NCBI RefSeq assembly: GCF_014207905.1 | Contig: NZ_JACHLB010000002.1 | Location: forward strand, 62,001-126,000 | Direction: 5' to 3' | Length of the DNA: 64,000 bases | Source of the DNA: Flavobacterium notoginsengisoli | GTDB lineage: Bacteria; Bacteroidota; Bacteroidia; Flavobacteriales; Flavobacteriaceae | Shown: positions 42,795 to 50,093 of the stretch, piece after piece | How positions within the stretch are numbered: the stretch's first letter is position 1 | Layout of the letters: every line of letters starts with the position of its first letter | Position numbers and translations under genes: made by a program | The notes under the pieces: generated by a model | The model's input: only the letters and a program-made list of their open reading frames with translations | Database searches by the model: none | What the model was told of the DNA's origin: nothing

Positions 42795-44056
42795 TTTTTA
42801 TAAGGAATAGATAAAGTTATGGTAACGCCTTTTTCTGTGTTATTTTCGGCTTTTATTTTCCAGCTCTGAAGACTGCAGATTTCTTTTACATAATACAAAC
42901 CAAGACCAAATCCGTTTACTTCATTGCTTTTTTCGTTTTGAACTCTGTAAAACTTATCAAAGATAAAAGATATTTTTTTAGGATTAATGCCAATTCCGTT
43001 ATCATTAAACTCTAGTTTTAAACAATTATTTTCTTCCTTAATAGTGATTTTTATTTCAGGTTTTTCATTGCAATATTTTACTGCATTGTCCAATAAATTA
43101 TAAACCAGATTACCAAAATGGAAAGCATCTGTATCAATTAAATATTGAGTTGATGCCGTTTCTATAGAAAGAGTAGCTTCAGGATATTTTAGTTTGATAT
43201 TTTCTATAGCTTCTTCAATAATCGGAACAATCAAAAGACTTTCTTTTTTAAGTTCCAAAGGGGTATAATCTGATTTAGCAATGTTTAGAATTTTTTCAAT
43301 ATGACTATTCAGTTTATTTCCTTGATTGATGATAATATCGGTATAGGTATGAAGTTTTTTGTCCTCTTTAATAGGTTTTTGTTCAATCAGATATTTTGAT
43401 GCAATAAGAATCGATGCCAAAGGTGTTTTAAATTCATGCGTCATATTATTGATAAAATCACGCTGTAATTCGGAATATTTTTTTTGCTGTAAAAGTTTAA
43501 AAATAGAATAAACGTAAATCAGTAAAATTAAAATCAAAGCTGTCGAAAGGATAAACCAGAATCGCATCGAACTAAATAAATAAGTAGTTTCGTTCGGAAA
43601 ACGCACAGCGAAATAATATACCAGATTTTTATGCTTTGGGAAATAAACAGTCTTTTTGCATTCTGATTTTTTCTTTGTCAACGTAATATAATCACCATAA
43701 ATCATTTCGTCGCTTTGGCAATTGTACATCGCGTATTCGAAATCTGTAGTGATGTTCATTTTTTTGAATTCTGTTTTTAGATAGAATTCTAAAATTTCAG
43801 GTTCAAATTCATTATCAACATTTACAATATAATAGTCGTTGGCAATTTTCTGCACTGGATTTTGTACAGGAAGTTCGTGATTGGTTCCTTCGTACAATTT
43901 TTTCGCCACTTCCAATAAAGCAATATGTGCCTTCTGACTTAGTTTTTTTTGTTCAATCGTAAAAGCCTCTTTTGTCCATAGCAATTGCGCCACCAAAATA
44001 CTAATGATGGCTACCAATCCTAAGAGAATGATGCTGTTGAGTTTATTAATTTTCAA
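42791..44056 (-). CDS. membrane sensor histidine kinase
   Basis: A 421-residue kinase with two membrane helices (IILLGLVAIISILVAQLLW at the start and WFILSTALILILLIYVYSIF near 175) around a periplasmic sensor of about 140 residues. That loop has two widely spaced Cys (NCQSD and KSECKK), which could pair. The H-box is FINNMTHEFKTPLASILIASKYL with the phosphorylated His, the N-box is NLVYNLLDNAVKYC, and DNGIGINPKKISFIFDKFYR and GFGLGLYYVKEIC close the ATP lid. It acts on the regulator encoded next. The signal is not known. Confidence 0.95.
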   Translation of the reverse strand: MKINKLNSIILLGLVAIISILVAQLLWTKEAFTIEQKKLSQKAHIALLEVAKKLYEGTNHELPVQNPVQKIANDYYIVNVDNEFEPEILEFYLKTEFKKMNITTDFEYAMYNCQSDEMIYGDYITLTKKKSECKKTVYFPKHKNLVYYFAVRFPNETTYLFSSMRFWFILSTALILILLIYVYSIFKLLQQKKYSELQRDFINNMTHEFKTPLASILIASKYLIEQKPIKEDKKLHTYTDIIINQGNKLNSHIEKILNIAKSDYTPLELKKESLLIVPIIEEAIENIKLKYPEATLSIETASTQYLIDTDAFHFGNLVYNLLDNAVKYCNEKPEIKITIKEENNCLKLEFNDNGIGINPKKISFIFDKFYRVQNEKSNEVNGFGLGLYYVKEICSLQSWKIKAENNTEKGVTITLSIPYKK

Positions 44057-44170
44057 GAATAAGCAATTTTGAGAGTGTAATATTAATCAATTTTAGCCTA
44101 AAAACAGGCGGTTAACAAGTCATTAACAAACGTTTGAAAGCAGTTAACAGCGATTTTATTTTGTCTGAAT

Positions 44171-44178
44171 TACCTTTG
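44171..44178 (+). promoter_or_regulatory. TACCTTTG -7 box of the DUF1573 gene
   Basis: An exact TAnnTTTG match 42 bases before the ATG at 44221, divergent from the histidine kinase gene. Confidence 0.6.
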
Positions 44179-44220
44179 TAATATCAAGTTGAACTATAAA
44201 CCATTTTAAATATAACTGTT

Positions 44221-44637
44221 ATGAAAATGATCAAAATTTCGATGTTAGCTTTAGCTCTTGGCTTAATGTCTTTTTCGGCAATTGCTCCAGTAAAATCTTT
44301 AGTTTCTGAAACTGCAATTTCAGCAACTACAGCTTCTACAATTGTTTGGAAAGCAGAAACTATTGATGTTGGACAAATTCCGCAAGGAACTCCAAAAGCA
44401 ATTGTTTACGAATTTAAAAACACTGGAAAAACTGCCGTAGTTATTACAAACGTACAAGGATCTTGCGGATGTACAGCTACAGATTACACAAAAGAACCAA
44501 TTCAGCCAGGTAAATCTGCAAAAGTTACTGCAACTTACAATGCTGCAAACAAAGGTGCTTTTACAAAAACAGTTACTGTAACAACTAGTGCAGAAACTAC
44601 ACCAAAAATCCTTACTTTAAAAGGTACGGTTATTTAA
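44221..44637 (+). CDS. secreted DUF1573 (ASPM-like beta) protein
   Basis: A 138-residue exported protein with a hydrophobic signal segment (KISMLALALGLMSFSAIAP). The mature part is a single DUF1573 domain, an immunoglobulin-like beta sandwich: ETIDVGQIPQGTPKAIVYEFKNTG, ITNVQGSCGCTATDYTKEPIQPGKSAKVTATYN and FTKTVTVTTSAETTPKILTLKG. The CGC pair in GSCGCT is characteristic of the family. It is abundant in Bacteroidetes; its function is not established. A promoter and terminator frame it as a single-gene unit. Confidence 0.92.
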   Translation: MKMIKISMLALALGLMSFSAIAPVKSLVSETAISATTASTIVWKAETIDVGQIPQGTPKAIVYEFKNTGKTAVVITNVQGSCGCTATDYTKEPIQPGKSAKVTATYNAANKGAFTKTVTVTTSAETTPKILTLKGTVI

Positions 44638-44664
44638 AAATTTTAATAGGTTGGTTATATGGCG

Positions 44665-44696
44665 AAAGCTCTAAACAAGAAATTGTTTGGAGCTTT
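44665..44696 (+). terminator. terminator of the DUF1573 gene
   Basis: A 14 bp stem (AAAGCTCTAAACAA with a complement having one G-T pair) is closed by a GAAA loop and followed by T residues, 28 bases past the stop. Confidence 0.85.
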
Positions 44697-44803
44697 TTAC
44701 TTTTTAAAGCTTCTGAAACAGATAAAAATAGCAACATTAATATTCATTCAAGAGCATTTTTAATTAATAGATTTTTTTTTACTTTTAATAAAAAATCCTA
44801 CTT

Positions 44804-46384
44804 ATGAAAATTTGGTATACGCCCTTTATAGCAGTTATTTTTTTGATGATTTTTTCGTGTAATTCGAAAGCGGATAAAAAGGAAGAAAATGCAATTAAAA
44901 AAGTGGAGAAGATTCCAGAATTGAAACTTACAATCGATACAACTCGTATCGCAAAGTTTTATGAAAGTTATCCGAAATTAGTAAAATACAAGACTGATGT
45001 AATTTCTTTATATCAGAAGAATAAATCGACTCAACTTTGGCAGGATAATAAAGGAGTTGTCGAATTCGGAAATACTTTATTCAATCAATACAAAAATTTA
45101 GATCAAGAAGGACTAAAAGCCAATTATCCTTATAAAGAAGAGTTAAATGCCGTTTTTGAAAATAATCCGACTCAAAAACTGTCTAAAGAAGATACCGATT
45201 TACTGCTTTCTAATTTGTATTACTATTATGCAGAGAAAGTCTACGCAGGTTTTGACGAAAAAACAAGTATTTCGATGGAATGGCTTTTGCCTAGAAAAAA
45301 GTTCAATTATCAAGTGCTATCTGATTCTATTTTTAAGAAATCAACCATTTTGGATGATAAGAAAAAAAAGATGTTCAGTCAGTATTACAAGCTTCGTGAT
45401 GCTTTAAAAGAATATCGAGAAATAGAGAAAAATGGTGGTTGGAAAACAATAGAAACGGGAGAAGATTATAAAAGTCTAAAAGTTGGTGATTCCTCAGATG
45501 TTGTTGCTCAAATTAGAGAAAGGCTTTTTGCTACTAAAGATTTGAAAGAAGACACAAAAAGCGCTGTCTGCGATACGATTTTGATGAAAGCCATGAAAAA
45601 CTACGAATTGCGTCATGGTTATACTCCAAAAAATATCATTTTAAAAGAACATATTACTGATTTAAATATTCCAGTTTCAGATCGAATCAAAACCATTATT
45701 GCCAATATGGAGCGCTGTCGTTGGATTGATCCCGAATTAGAAAAAGGTCAGAAATACATCGAAGTTAATATTCCAGAATTTAAATTGTATATAATTGAAG
45801 ATGGAAAAATTGCTTTTACATCGGCAGTTGTAGTCGGAAAAGCGATGACAAAAACGGTGATTTTTAGCGGAATGATGAGCAATATTGTTTTTAGTCCGTA
45901 TTGGAATGTTCCGCCGAGTATTATAAAATCGGAAATAAAACCCGGAATGGCTAGAGATAAAAACTATCTAAAAAAGAAAAACTTAGAATGGAATAATGGT
46001 TCTGTTCGTCAGCTTCCGGGAAAAAATAATTCTTTGGGATTGGTAAAGTTTTTATTCCCAAATTCAAGCAATATTTATCTGCATGATACGCCTTCAAAAA
46101 GTTTGTTTGAAAGAGAAAGCAGAGCTTTCAGCCACGGTTGCGTACGTGTAGCAAAACCAAGAGAATTAGCAATTGAATTGTTAAAAGTTGACCCACAATG
46201 GAATCCTGCCAGAATTGATAAAGCAATGCACGCCGGAAAAGAAAGCTGGTATACTTTGAAGAAAAAAGTTCCGGTTTATATTGGTTATTTTACCGCTTGG
46301 GTAGATCGCGAAGGAAATTTGAATTTCTATAAAGATATTTACGGAAGAGATGAAAGTTTGATCAAATTATTGACAGAGGAATAA
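44804..46384 (+). CDS. L,D-transpeptidase (YcbB-like), lipoprotein
   Basis: A 526-residue envelope enzyme making 3-3 peptidoglycan cross-links or linking stem peptides. The signal ends in the lipobox MIFSCNSK (Cys18 or 19 region). The central part (about 60-290) has the scaffold domain of YcbB-type enzymes (IVAQIRERLF...YELRHGYTPKN resembling a peptidoglycan-binding fold). The catalytic domain holds YIEVNIPEFKLYIIEDGK and the YkuD active site HDTPSKSLFERE...SHGCVRVAKP, with the nucleophilic Cys in SHGCVR. It is a single gene. Confidence 0.92.
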   Translation: MKIWYTPFIAVIFLMIFSCNSKADKKEENAIKKVEKIPELKLTIDTTRIAKFYESYPKLVKYKTDVISLYQKNKSTQLWQDNKGVVEFGNTLFNQYKNLDQEGLKANYPYKEELNAVFENNPTQKLSKEDTDLLLSNLYYYYAEKVYAGFDEKTSISMEWLLPRKKFNYQVLSDSIFKKSTILDDKKKKMFSQYYKLRDALKEYREIEKNGGWKTIETGEDYKSLKVGDSSDVVAQIRERLFATKDLKEDTKSAVCDTILMKAMKNYELRHGYTPKNIILKEHITDLNIPVSDRIKTIIANMERCRWIDPELEKGQKYIEVNIPEFKLYIIEDGKIAFTSAVVVGKAMTKTVIFSGMMSNIVFSPYWNVPPSIIKSEIKPGMARDKNYLKKKNLEWNNGSVRQLPGKNNSLGLVKFLFPNSSNIYLHDTPSKSLFERESRAFSHGCVRVAKPRELAIELLKVDPQWNPARIDKAMHAGKESWYTLKKKVPVYIGYFTAWVDREGNLNFYKDIYGRDESLIKLLTEE

Positions 46385-46391
46385 AAGTTGA

Positions 46392-46497
46392 TTTCACGCA
46401 GATTTGAAAAGATTTAAGCAGATGTTCGCAGATTTTTTATTGCAGTTAGTAAAAAGATCTAATTGAATCTGCTCTAATCTGTAAAATCTGCGTGAAA
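46392..46497. repeat. inverted repeat with CACGCAGATTT arms
   Basis: A 14-base perfect arm pair (TTTCACGCAGATTT at 46392-46405, complement at 46484-46497) and a looser inner pair (AAGCAGAT with ATCTGCTC) occupy the gap between the converging L,D-transpeptidase and NlpC/P60 genes. Repeated CGCAGAT/GCAGAT words occur inside. Confidence 0.82.
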
Positions 46498-46511
46498 AAA
46501 TAATAATAAAA

Positions 46512-47021
46512 CTATTTAGCCAAAACATCAACACATTTATAAAAGCGTTTGGTATAATGTTCTGTATCAAGTGCAGTTATAGTGACTTGCTGTGCTTTTC
46601 CTGACGAAGCATGAATAAATTTGGACTGCATTCCGTTGGCCTCACAAATAATCCCGACGTGGCCGACAATATTTCTGTTTTTATATCCATAAAAAACTAA
46701 AACATCACCCACTTTAAATTCTTCTGGTTTTAAAGCCTTTCCTAAATTTTTATATCCGTTGGAACTTCTTGGCAAAGTCACTCCGAAATTGCTGAAAACG
46801 TAACTTACAAATCCAGAACAATCAAATCCTTTTTTCGGATTACTGCTTGCGTATACATAAGGAGTTCCTAAATATTGTTTTGCATAAGAAATAATAGAAT
46901 CACGATTTATTTCGGTCTGAATTTTAGTTTTTGGATCCAATATTTGAGGTTCTTTCTTTTTGATTGTAAAAGAAGAAAGTAAAATAACAGACAGAAGAAA
47001 TAATAGTAAGCGCAATCTCAT
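46512..47021 (-). CDS. NlpC/P60-family peptidoglycan endopeptidase
   Basis: A 169-residue secreted cysteine peptidase that probably cleaves D-Glu to meso-DAP bonds in peptidoglycan. A signal-like N terminus (LLLFLLSVILLSSF) precedes the C40 domain: FDCSGFVSYVFSNFG (catalytic Cys), VGHVGIICE (catalytic His) and HASSGKAQ (third His). It has no SH3 domain, so it is one of the short forms. It converges on the L,D-transpeptidase gene: both are wall enzymes. Confidence 0.93.
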   Translation of the reverse strand: MRLRLLLFLLSVILLSSFTIKKKEPQILDPKTKIQTEINRDSIISYAKQYLGTPYVYASSNPKKGFDCSGFVSYVFSNFGVTLPRSSNGYKNLGKALKPEEFKVGDVLVFYGYKNRNIVGHVGIICEANGMQSKFIHASSGKAQQVTITALDTEHYTKRFYKCVDVLAK

Positions 47022-47161
47022 TTTTTTAGTTTTATATAAATTGAAACGCTAAATATAAACCGTTATTTTACTTTAAAAAGAACAACTACACCCTAAAAAG
47101 TACGAATGTGCGCCATTTGGTCTTCAAATGATGTGTTTATGTGGTGTTTTTTTATTGCATT

Positions 47162-47207
47162 TTGACATTTTAGTATCTTTCTGTATAATTCATTTCAAAT
47201 ATATTTG
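47162..47207 (+). promoter_or_regulatory. promoter region of the CE2 esterase gene, with two alternative -10/-7 boxes
   Basis: TATATTTG (47200-47207) is an exact flavobacterial -7 box 31 bases before the ATG at 47238. Upstream, TTGACA (47162-47167) and TATAAT (47184-47189) with a 16-base spacer are exact sigma70-type hexamers, which Bacteroidetes rarely use. Which one works cannot be told from sequence. Confidence 0.5.
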
Positions 47208-47237
47208 TGAATCGTATTTAGATTTAACAAATAAATT

Positions 47238-48338
47238 ATGTTTCCCAAAAAAATAGCCGTTTTAATTTCGTTTTTGCTGATTTCAGCCTTTTCGAATGCT
47301 CAAACTCAAAATGCTGCTAAAACTTTCTTGTATCAAGGAAGAGTGGATAAGCTTCAAAATGACCAAGTAATTTTAATCGGAACAGCATCTTCGGTTGCTT
47401 TTAATTTTACAGGAAATGAATGTTCAATTTCGCTTCAAAGTGTAGATGCTTACGAACATCATAATTATGTTCAATTAGTTTTGGACGGAAAATCTATTGG
47501 AAAGATTAAAGTTGAAAAAGGAGCTGTACAATCTTTTCCAGTAAAAGTGACTTCAAACAAAAAAGAACATCAATTAGAGATTTACAAAAATACAGAAGCC
47601 CAAAGCGGAAATATTTTATTTGCAGGAACAACGGCGAAACTAATTCCGATTTCATTTAAGAAGAAAAAGAAAATCGAATTCATAGGCGATTCTATTACCT
47701 GTGGCGCGGCGAGCGATCCATCAGACGTACCTTGCGATAAAGGCGAATATATGGATCATCATAATGGTTATTATGCTTACGGACCAACGCTTTCTCGTGA
47801 AATTGGTGTTGATTATTTAATGAGCTGTGTTTCGGGAATCGGAATGTATAGAAACTGGAATGACGAGCATAAAGACGAAGCCATAATGCCAGATGTTTAT
47901 CAAAATTTATATCTGACAAAAGATGCTTCGAAACCGAAATACGACTTTGCTTTTCAGCCAGATATCATCAGTATTGCTTTGGGAACAAATGATTTTTCTG
48001 GTGGAGATGGAAAAAAAGAACGTCTTCCTTTTAATGCAGAAAAGTATGTTTCTAATTATATTGATTTTATAAAAATGCTTTATACACACAATCCAAAAGC
48101 ACAAATTGTGATTACAAACAGTCCGATGGTTGGCGGAGACAGAGCAATAATTTTTGAAGAATGTCTGAATAAAGTTAAAAACGCTTTCGCGGATGATAAA
48201 GCACACAAAACCATTCAGATTTTCAAATTTAAACCAATGACTCCAAATGGATGTTCTGGACATCCGGATGTGGCAGATCATAAGGTTTTGGCAAATGAAT
48301 ATGCACCATTTTTAAAGAAACTGCTAAATGAAAAATAA
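47238..48338 (+). CDS. CE2-type acetyl esterase (SGNH hydrolase with N-terminal jelly roll)
   Basis: A 366-residue secreted esterase (signal VLISFLLISAFSNA). An N-terminal beta sandwich (about 30-150) is followed by an SGNH domain: block I FIGDSITCGAAS (catalytic Ser), block III ALGTNDFSGGDG, and PDVADH near the end with the catalytic His. This order, with the sandwich first, is the CE2 family, which removes acetyl groups from plant mannans and xylans. It overlaps the next esterase gene by 11 bases, forming a two-gene deacetylation unit that heads the carbohydrate region. Confidence 0.88.
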   Translation: MFPKKIAVLISFLLISAFSNAQTQNAAKTFLYQGRVDKLQNDQVILIGTASSVAFNFTGNECSISLQSVDAYEHHNYVQLVLDGKSIGKIKVEKGAVQSFPVKVTSNKKEHQLEIYKNTEAQSGNILFAGTTAKLIPISFKKKKKIEFIGDSITCGAASDPSDVPCDKGEYMDHHNGYYAYGPTLSREIGVDYLMSCVSGIGMYRNWNDEHKDEAIMPDVYQNLYLTKDASKPKYDFAFQPDIISIALGTNDFSGGDGKKERLPFNAEKYVSNYIDFIKMLYTHNPKAQIVITNSPMVGGDRAIIFEECLNKVKNAFADDKAHKTIQIFKFKPMTPNGCSGHPDVADHKVLANEYAPFLKKLLNEK

Positions 48339-49707
48339 TATCTATAAGTTTGTTTTCTTTTTATTGATTTCCAGTACTATGATGGCAAACGTTTCGCTTC
48401 CGAATATTTTTAGTGATAATATGGTTTTACAACGCAATTCTGAAGTGAAAATTTGGGGTTGGGCAAATCCAAAAGAAGAAATCAAATTGGTTTCAAGCTG
48501 GAATAATCAGGAATATAAAACCGTGGCGAGCAATCAAGCAAAATGGGAATTGACGATTAAAACTCCTGAAGCCGGTGGGCCTTTTACCATTTCTATAAAA
48601 GGTTATAACGAGGTAGTTTTAAAGAATATTTTGATTGGTGAAGTCTGGCTTTGTTCTGGACAATCTAATATGGAAATGTCTGCAAGCTGGGGAATTGACG
48701 ATGGGGAAGAAGAAGCTAAGAATGCTACAAATCCAAACATTAGATTTTTTACCGTTCCGAAATTAACAGCCGAAAATCCGCAGAATAATTTATTAGGAAA
48801 CTGGGTTGAATCAACTCCTGAAACTATGAAGTATTTCAGTGCAGTTGGCTACTTTTTTGCAAAACGTCTTCGCGAAGATTTAAAAAATGTTCCCATCGGA
48901 TTAATTTCTTCCAATTGGGGCGGAACTCCTGCAGAAATCTGGATGTCAGCAGATGTAGTAAACAACGACCCTGTTTTATTAGAAAACGCCAAAAAACTCA
49001 ACGAACAAGAATACGGACCAAGACAACCTGGACGCGCTTACAATGCGATGATTTATCCAATTATCGGATTTAAAATTGCAGGAACGCTTTGGTATCAGGG
49101 AGAATCTAATGTTGGATCGTTGGTTTATGATAAAACTTTAGGTGCTTTAATTACATCTTGGAGAAAAGAATGGAAAGACGAATTTCCGTTTTATTATGTT
49201 CAGATTGCGCCTTTTAAAACTGGAAGTAATAACTTTTCAAATGTTACGGTTAGAGATTCGCAAAGAAAACTGCTGAAAGAAGTTCCGAAAACTGGAATGG
49301 TCGTAATCAGTGATATTTCGGATACGATTGATATTCATCCAAAAAACAAAAAGTCGGTTGGAATTCGTCTGGCGAATTTGGCTCTTGCCGAAACTTATAA
49401 AGTAAATTCTAATTTAGTTAATGGACCGCTCTTCAAATCCATTAAAATAGATAAAAATAAAGTAACCGTTTCTTTTGATTATGGAGACGGATTGTATTTC
49501 AAAGACAAAAAATCAAATCAGTTTGAAGTTGCAGGAACTGATGGAGTTTTCTATCCTGCCGAAGCTTCAATTAAAAATAACGAAGTGATTTTGACAAGTA
49601 AAAAAGTGGCTTCTCCGGCAAAAGTGAGATTTGCATGGGGAAACACAACGCAATCGGATTTGTTTAATAAAGCGAATTTGCCTGCTTCTTGTTTTGTTTC
49701 TGAGTGA
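48328..49707 (+). CDS. sialate-O-acetylesterase-like GDSL esterase
   Basis: A 459-residue secreted protein (signal FVFFLLISSTMMANV) of the sialate O-acetylesterase group: VSLPNIFSDNMVLQRN, WLCSGQSNMEM (catalytic Ser in GQSN), GTLWYQGESN and DISDTIDIHPKNK with the catalytic Asp-x-x-His. In polysaccharide-use loci such enzymes usually deacetylate plant polymers rather than sialic acids, so acetyl-mannan is the likely substrate here. It overlaps the CE2 gene by 11 bases. Confidence 0.9.
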   Translation: MKNNIYKFVFFLLISSTMMANVSLPNIFSDNMVLQRNSEVKIWGWANPKEEIKLVSSWNNQEYKTVASNQAKWELTIKTPEAGGPFTISIKGYNEVVLKNILIGEVWLCSGQSNMEMSASWGIDDGEEEAKNATNPNIRFFTVPKLTAENPQNNLLGNWVESTPETMKYFSAVGYFFAKRLREDLKNVPIGLISSNWGGTPAEIWMSADVVNNDPVLLENAKKLNEQEYGPRQPGRAYNAMIYPIIGFKIAGTLWYQGESNVGSLVYDKTLGALITSWRKEWKDEFPFYYVQIAPFKTGSNNFSNVTVRDSQRKLLKEVPKTGMVVISDISDTIDIHPKNKKSVGIRLANLALAETYKVNSNLVNGPLFKSIKIDKNKVTVSFDYGDGLYFKDKKSNQFEVAGTDGVFYPAEASIKNNEVILTSKKVASPAKVRFAWGNTTQSDLFNKANLPASCFVSE

Positions 49708-49738
49708 GTTTGTAAAGAAGAAAGAAGCAAGAATAAAG

Positions 49739-49765
49739 ATTTTAGATTTTAGATTTTAGATTTTT
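49739..49765 (+). repeat. short ATTTTAG tandem repeat
   Basis: Three perfect heptamers and a partial fourth. Same unit as the array at 29927-29980. Confidence 0.85.
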
Positions 49766-49800
49766 TGTCAGGCTGAGCGAAGTCGAAGTCCCGCATTTTT

Positions 49801-49901
49801 TGTCATTTCGACTGAAAGGAGAAATCACACTAGAAACTCCACACAGAACGTCGCCAATCTTTGTCGAATCACGAGTGCGATTTCTCCCAGTCGAAATGAC
49901 A
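49801..49901. repeat. inverted repeat with GTCATTTCGACT arms
   Basis: TGTCATTTCGACT (49801-49813) pairs perfectly with 49889-49901, and the adjoining GGAGAAATC (49818-49826) with GATTTCTCC further in. The centre is unrelated. Confidence 0.85.
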
Positions 49902-49925
49902 AGATAACCAAAATGCTCTTTTGAA

Positions 49926-50023
49926 AACGATTTGCGTGAGGGATAGAAGTGGAAAGCCCACAGCCGTGAGGAACGAACAGGCGAGGACTTGAAACGGATA
50001 GCCCGACCCGGAGGGACACGCCC
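49926..50023. repeat. GC-rich dispersed element (GATAGAAGTGGAAAGCCC type)
   Basis: Base composition is clearly richer in G and C than the flanks. It holds GATTTGCGTGAGGGATAGAA, then GTGGAAAGCCCACAG and GATAGCCCGACCCGGAGGGA. The same kind of unit, in the other orientation and with another centre, is at 57589-57682. From memory such units are common in Flavobacterium genomes. Confidence 0.7.
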
Positions 50024-50031
50024 AAAAAAAA

Positions 50032-50067
50032 CTTAGAATCTTAGTGCCTCAGAACCTTAGAATCTTA
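50032..50067. repeat. TAAG-type dispersed repeat, copy 2
   Basis: Inverted relative to the copy at 6788-6823, with about 30 of 36 positions in agreement. It sits 26 bases before the GH3 gene. Confidence 0.7.
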
Positions 50068-50093
50068 AAAAAAAAACTAACTAAACCACAAAT

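Larger units (their letters stand above)
49708..50093. other. 386-base intergenic region made of several repeat elements
   Basis: No gene was found; the plus- and minus-strand frames here are unconvincing. The region consists of repeat units in a row: ATTTTAG heptads (49739-49765), a GTCAGGCTGAGCGAAGTCGA unit (49767-49791), an inverted pair (49801-49901), a GC-richer unit with GATAGAAGTGGAAAGCCCAC (49926-50023) and a TAAG-type unit (50032-50067). Confidence 0.8.

Noticed and set aside
47695-48281. Minus-strand frames inside the CE2 esterase gene
   Set aside because: Antisense to the SGNH motifs, with no start context and no recognisable family.
49825-50025. 66-residue minus-strand frame in the repeat-filled gap before bglX
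   Set aside because: It is made entirely of dispersed repeat sequence and has no promoter or family. Not counted as a gene.
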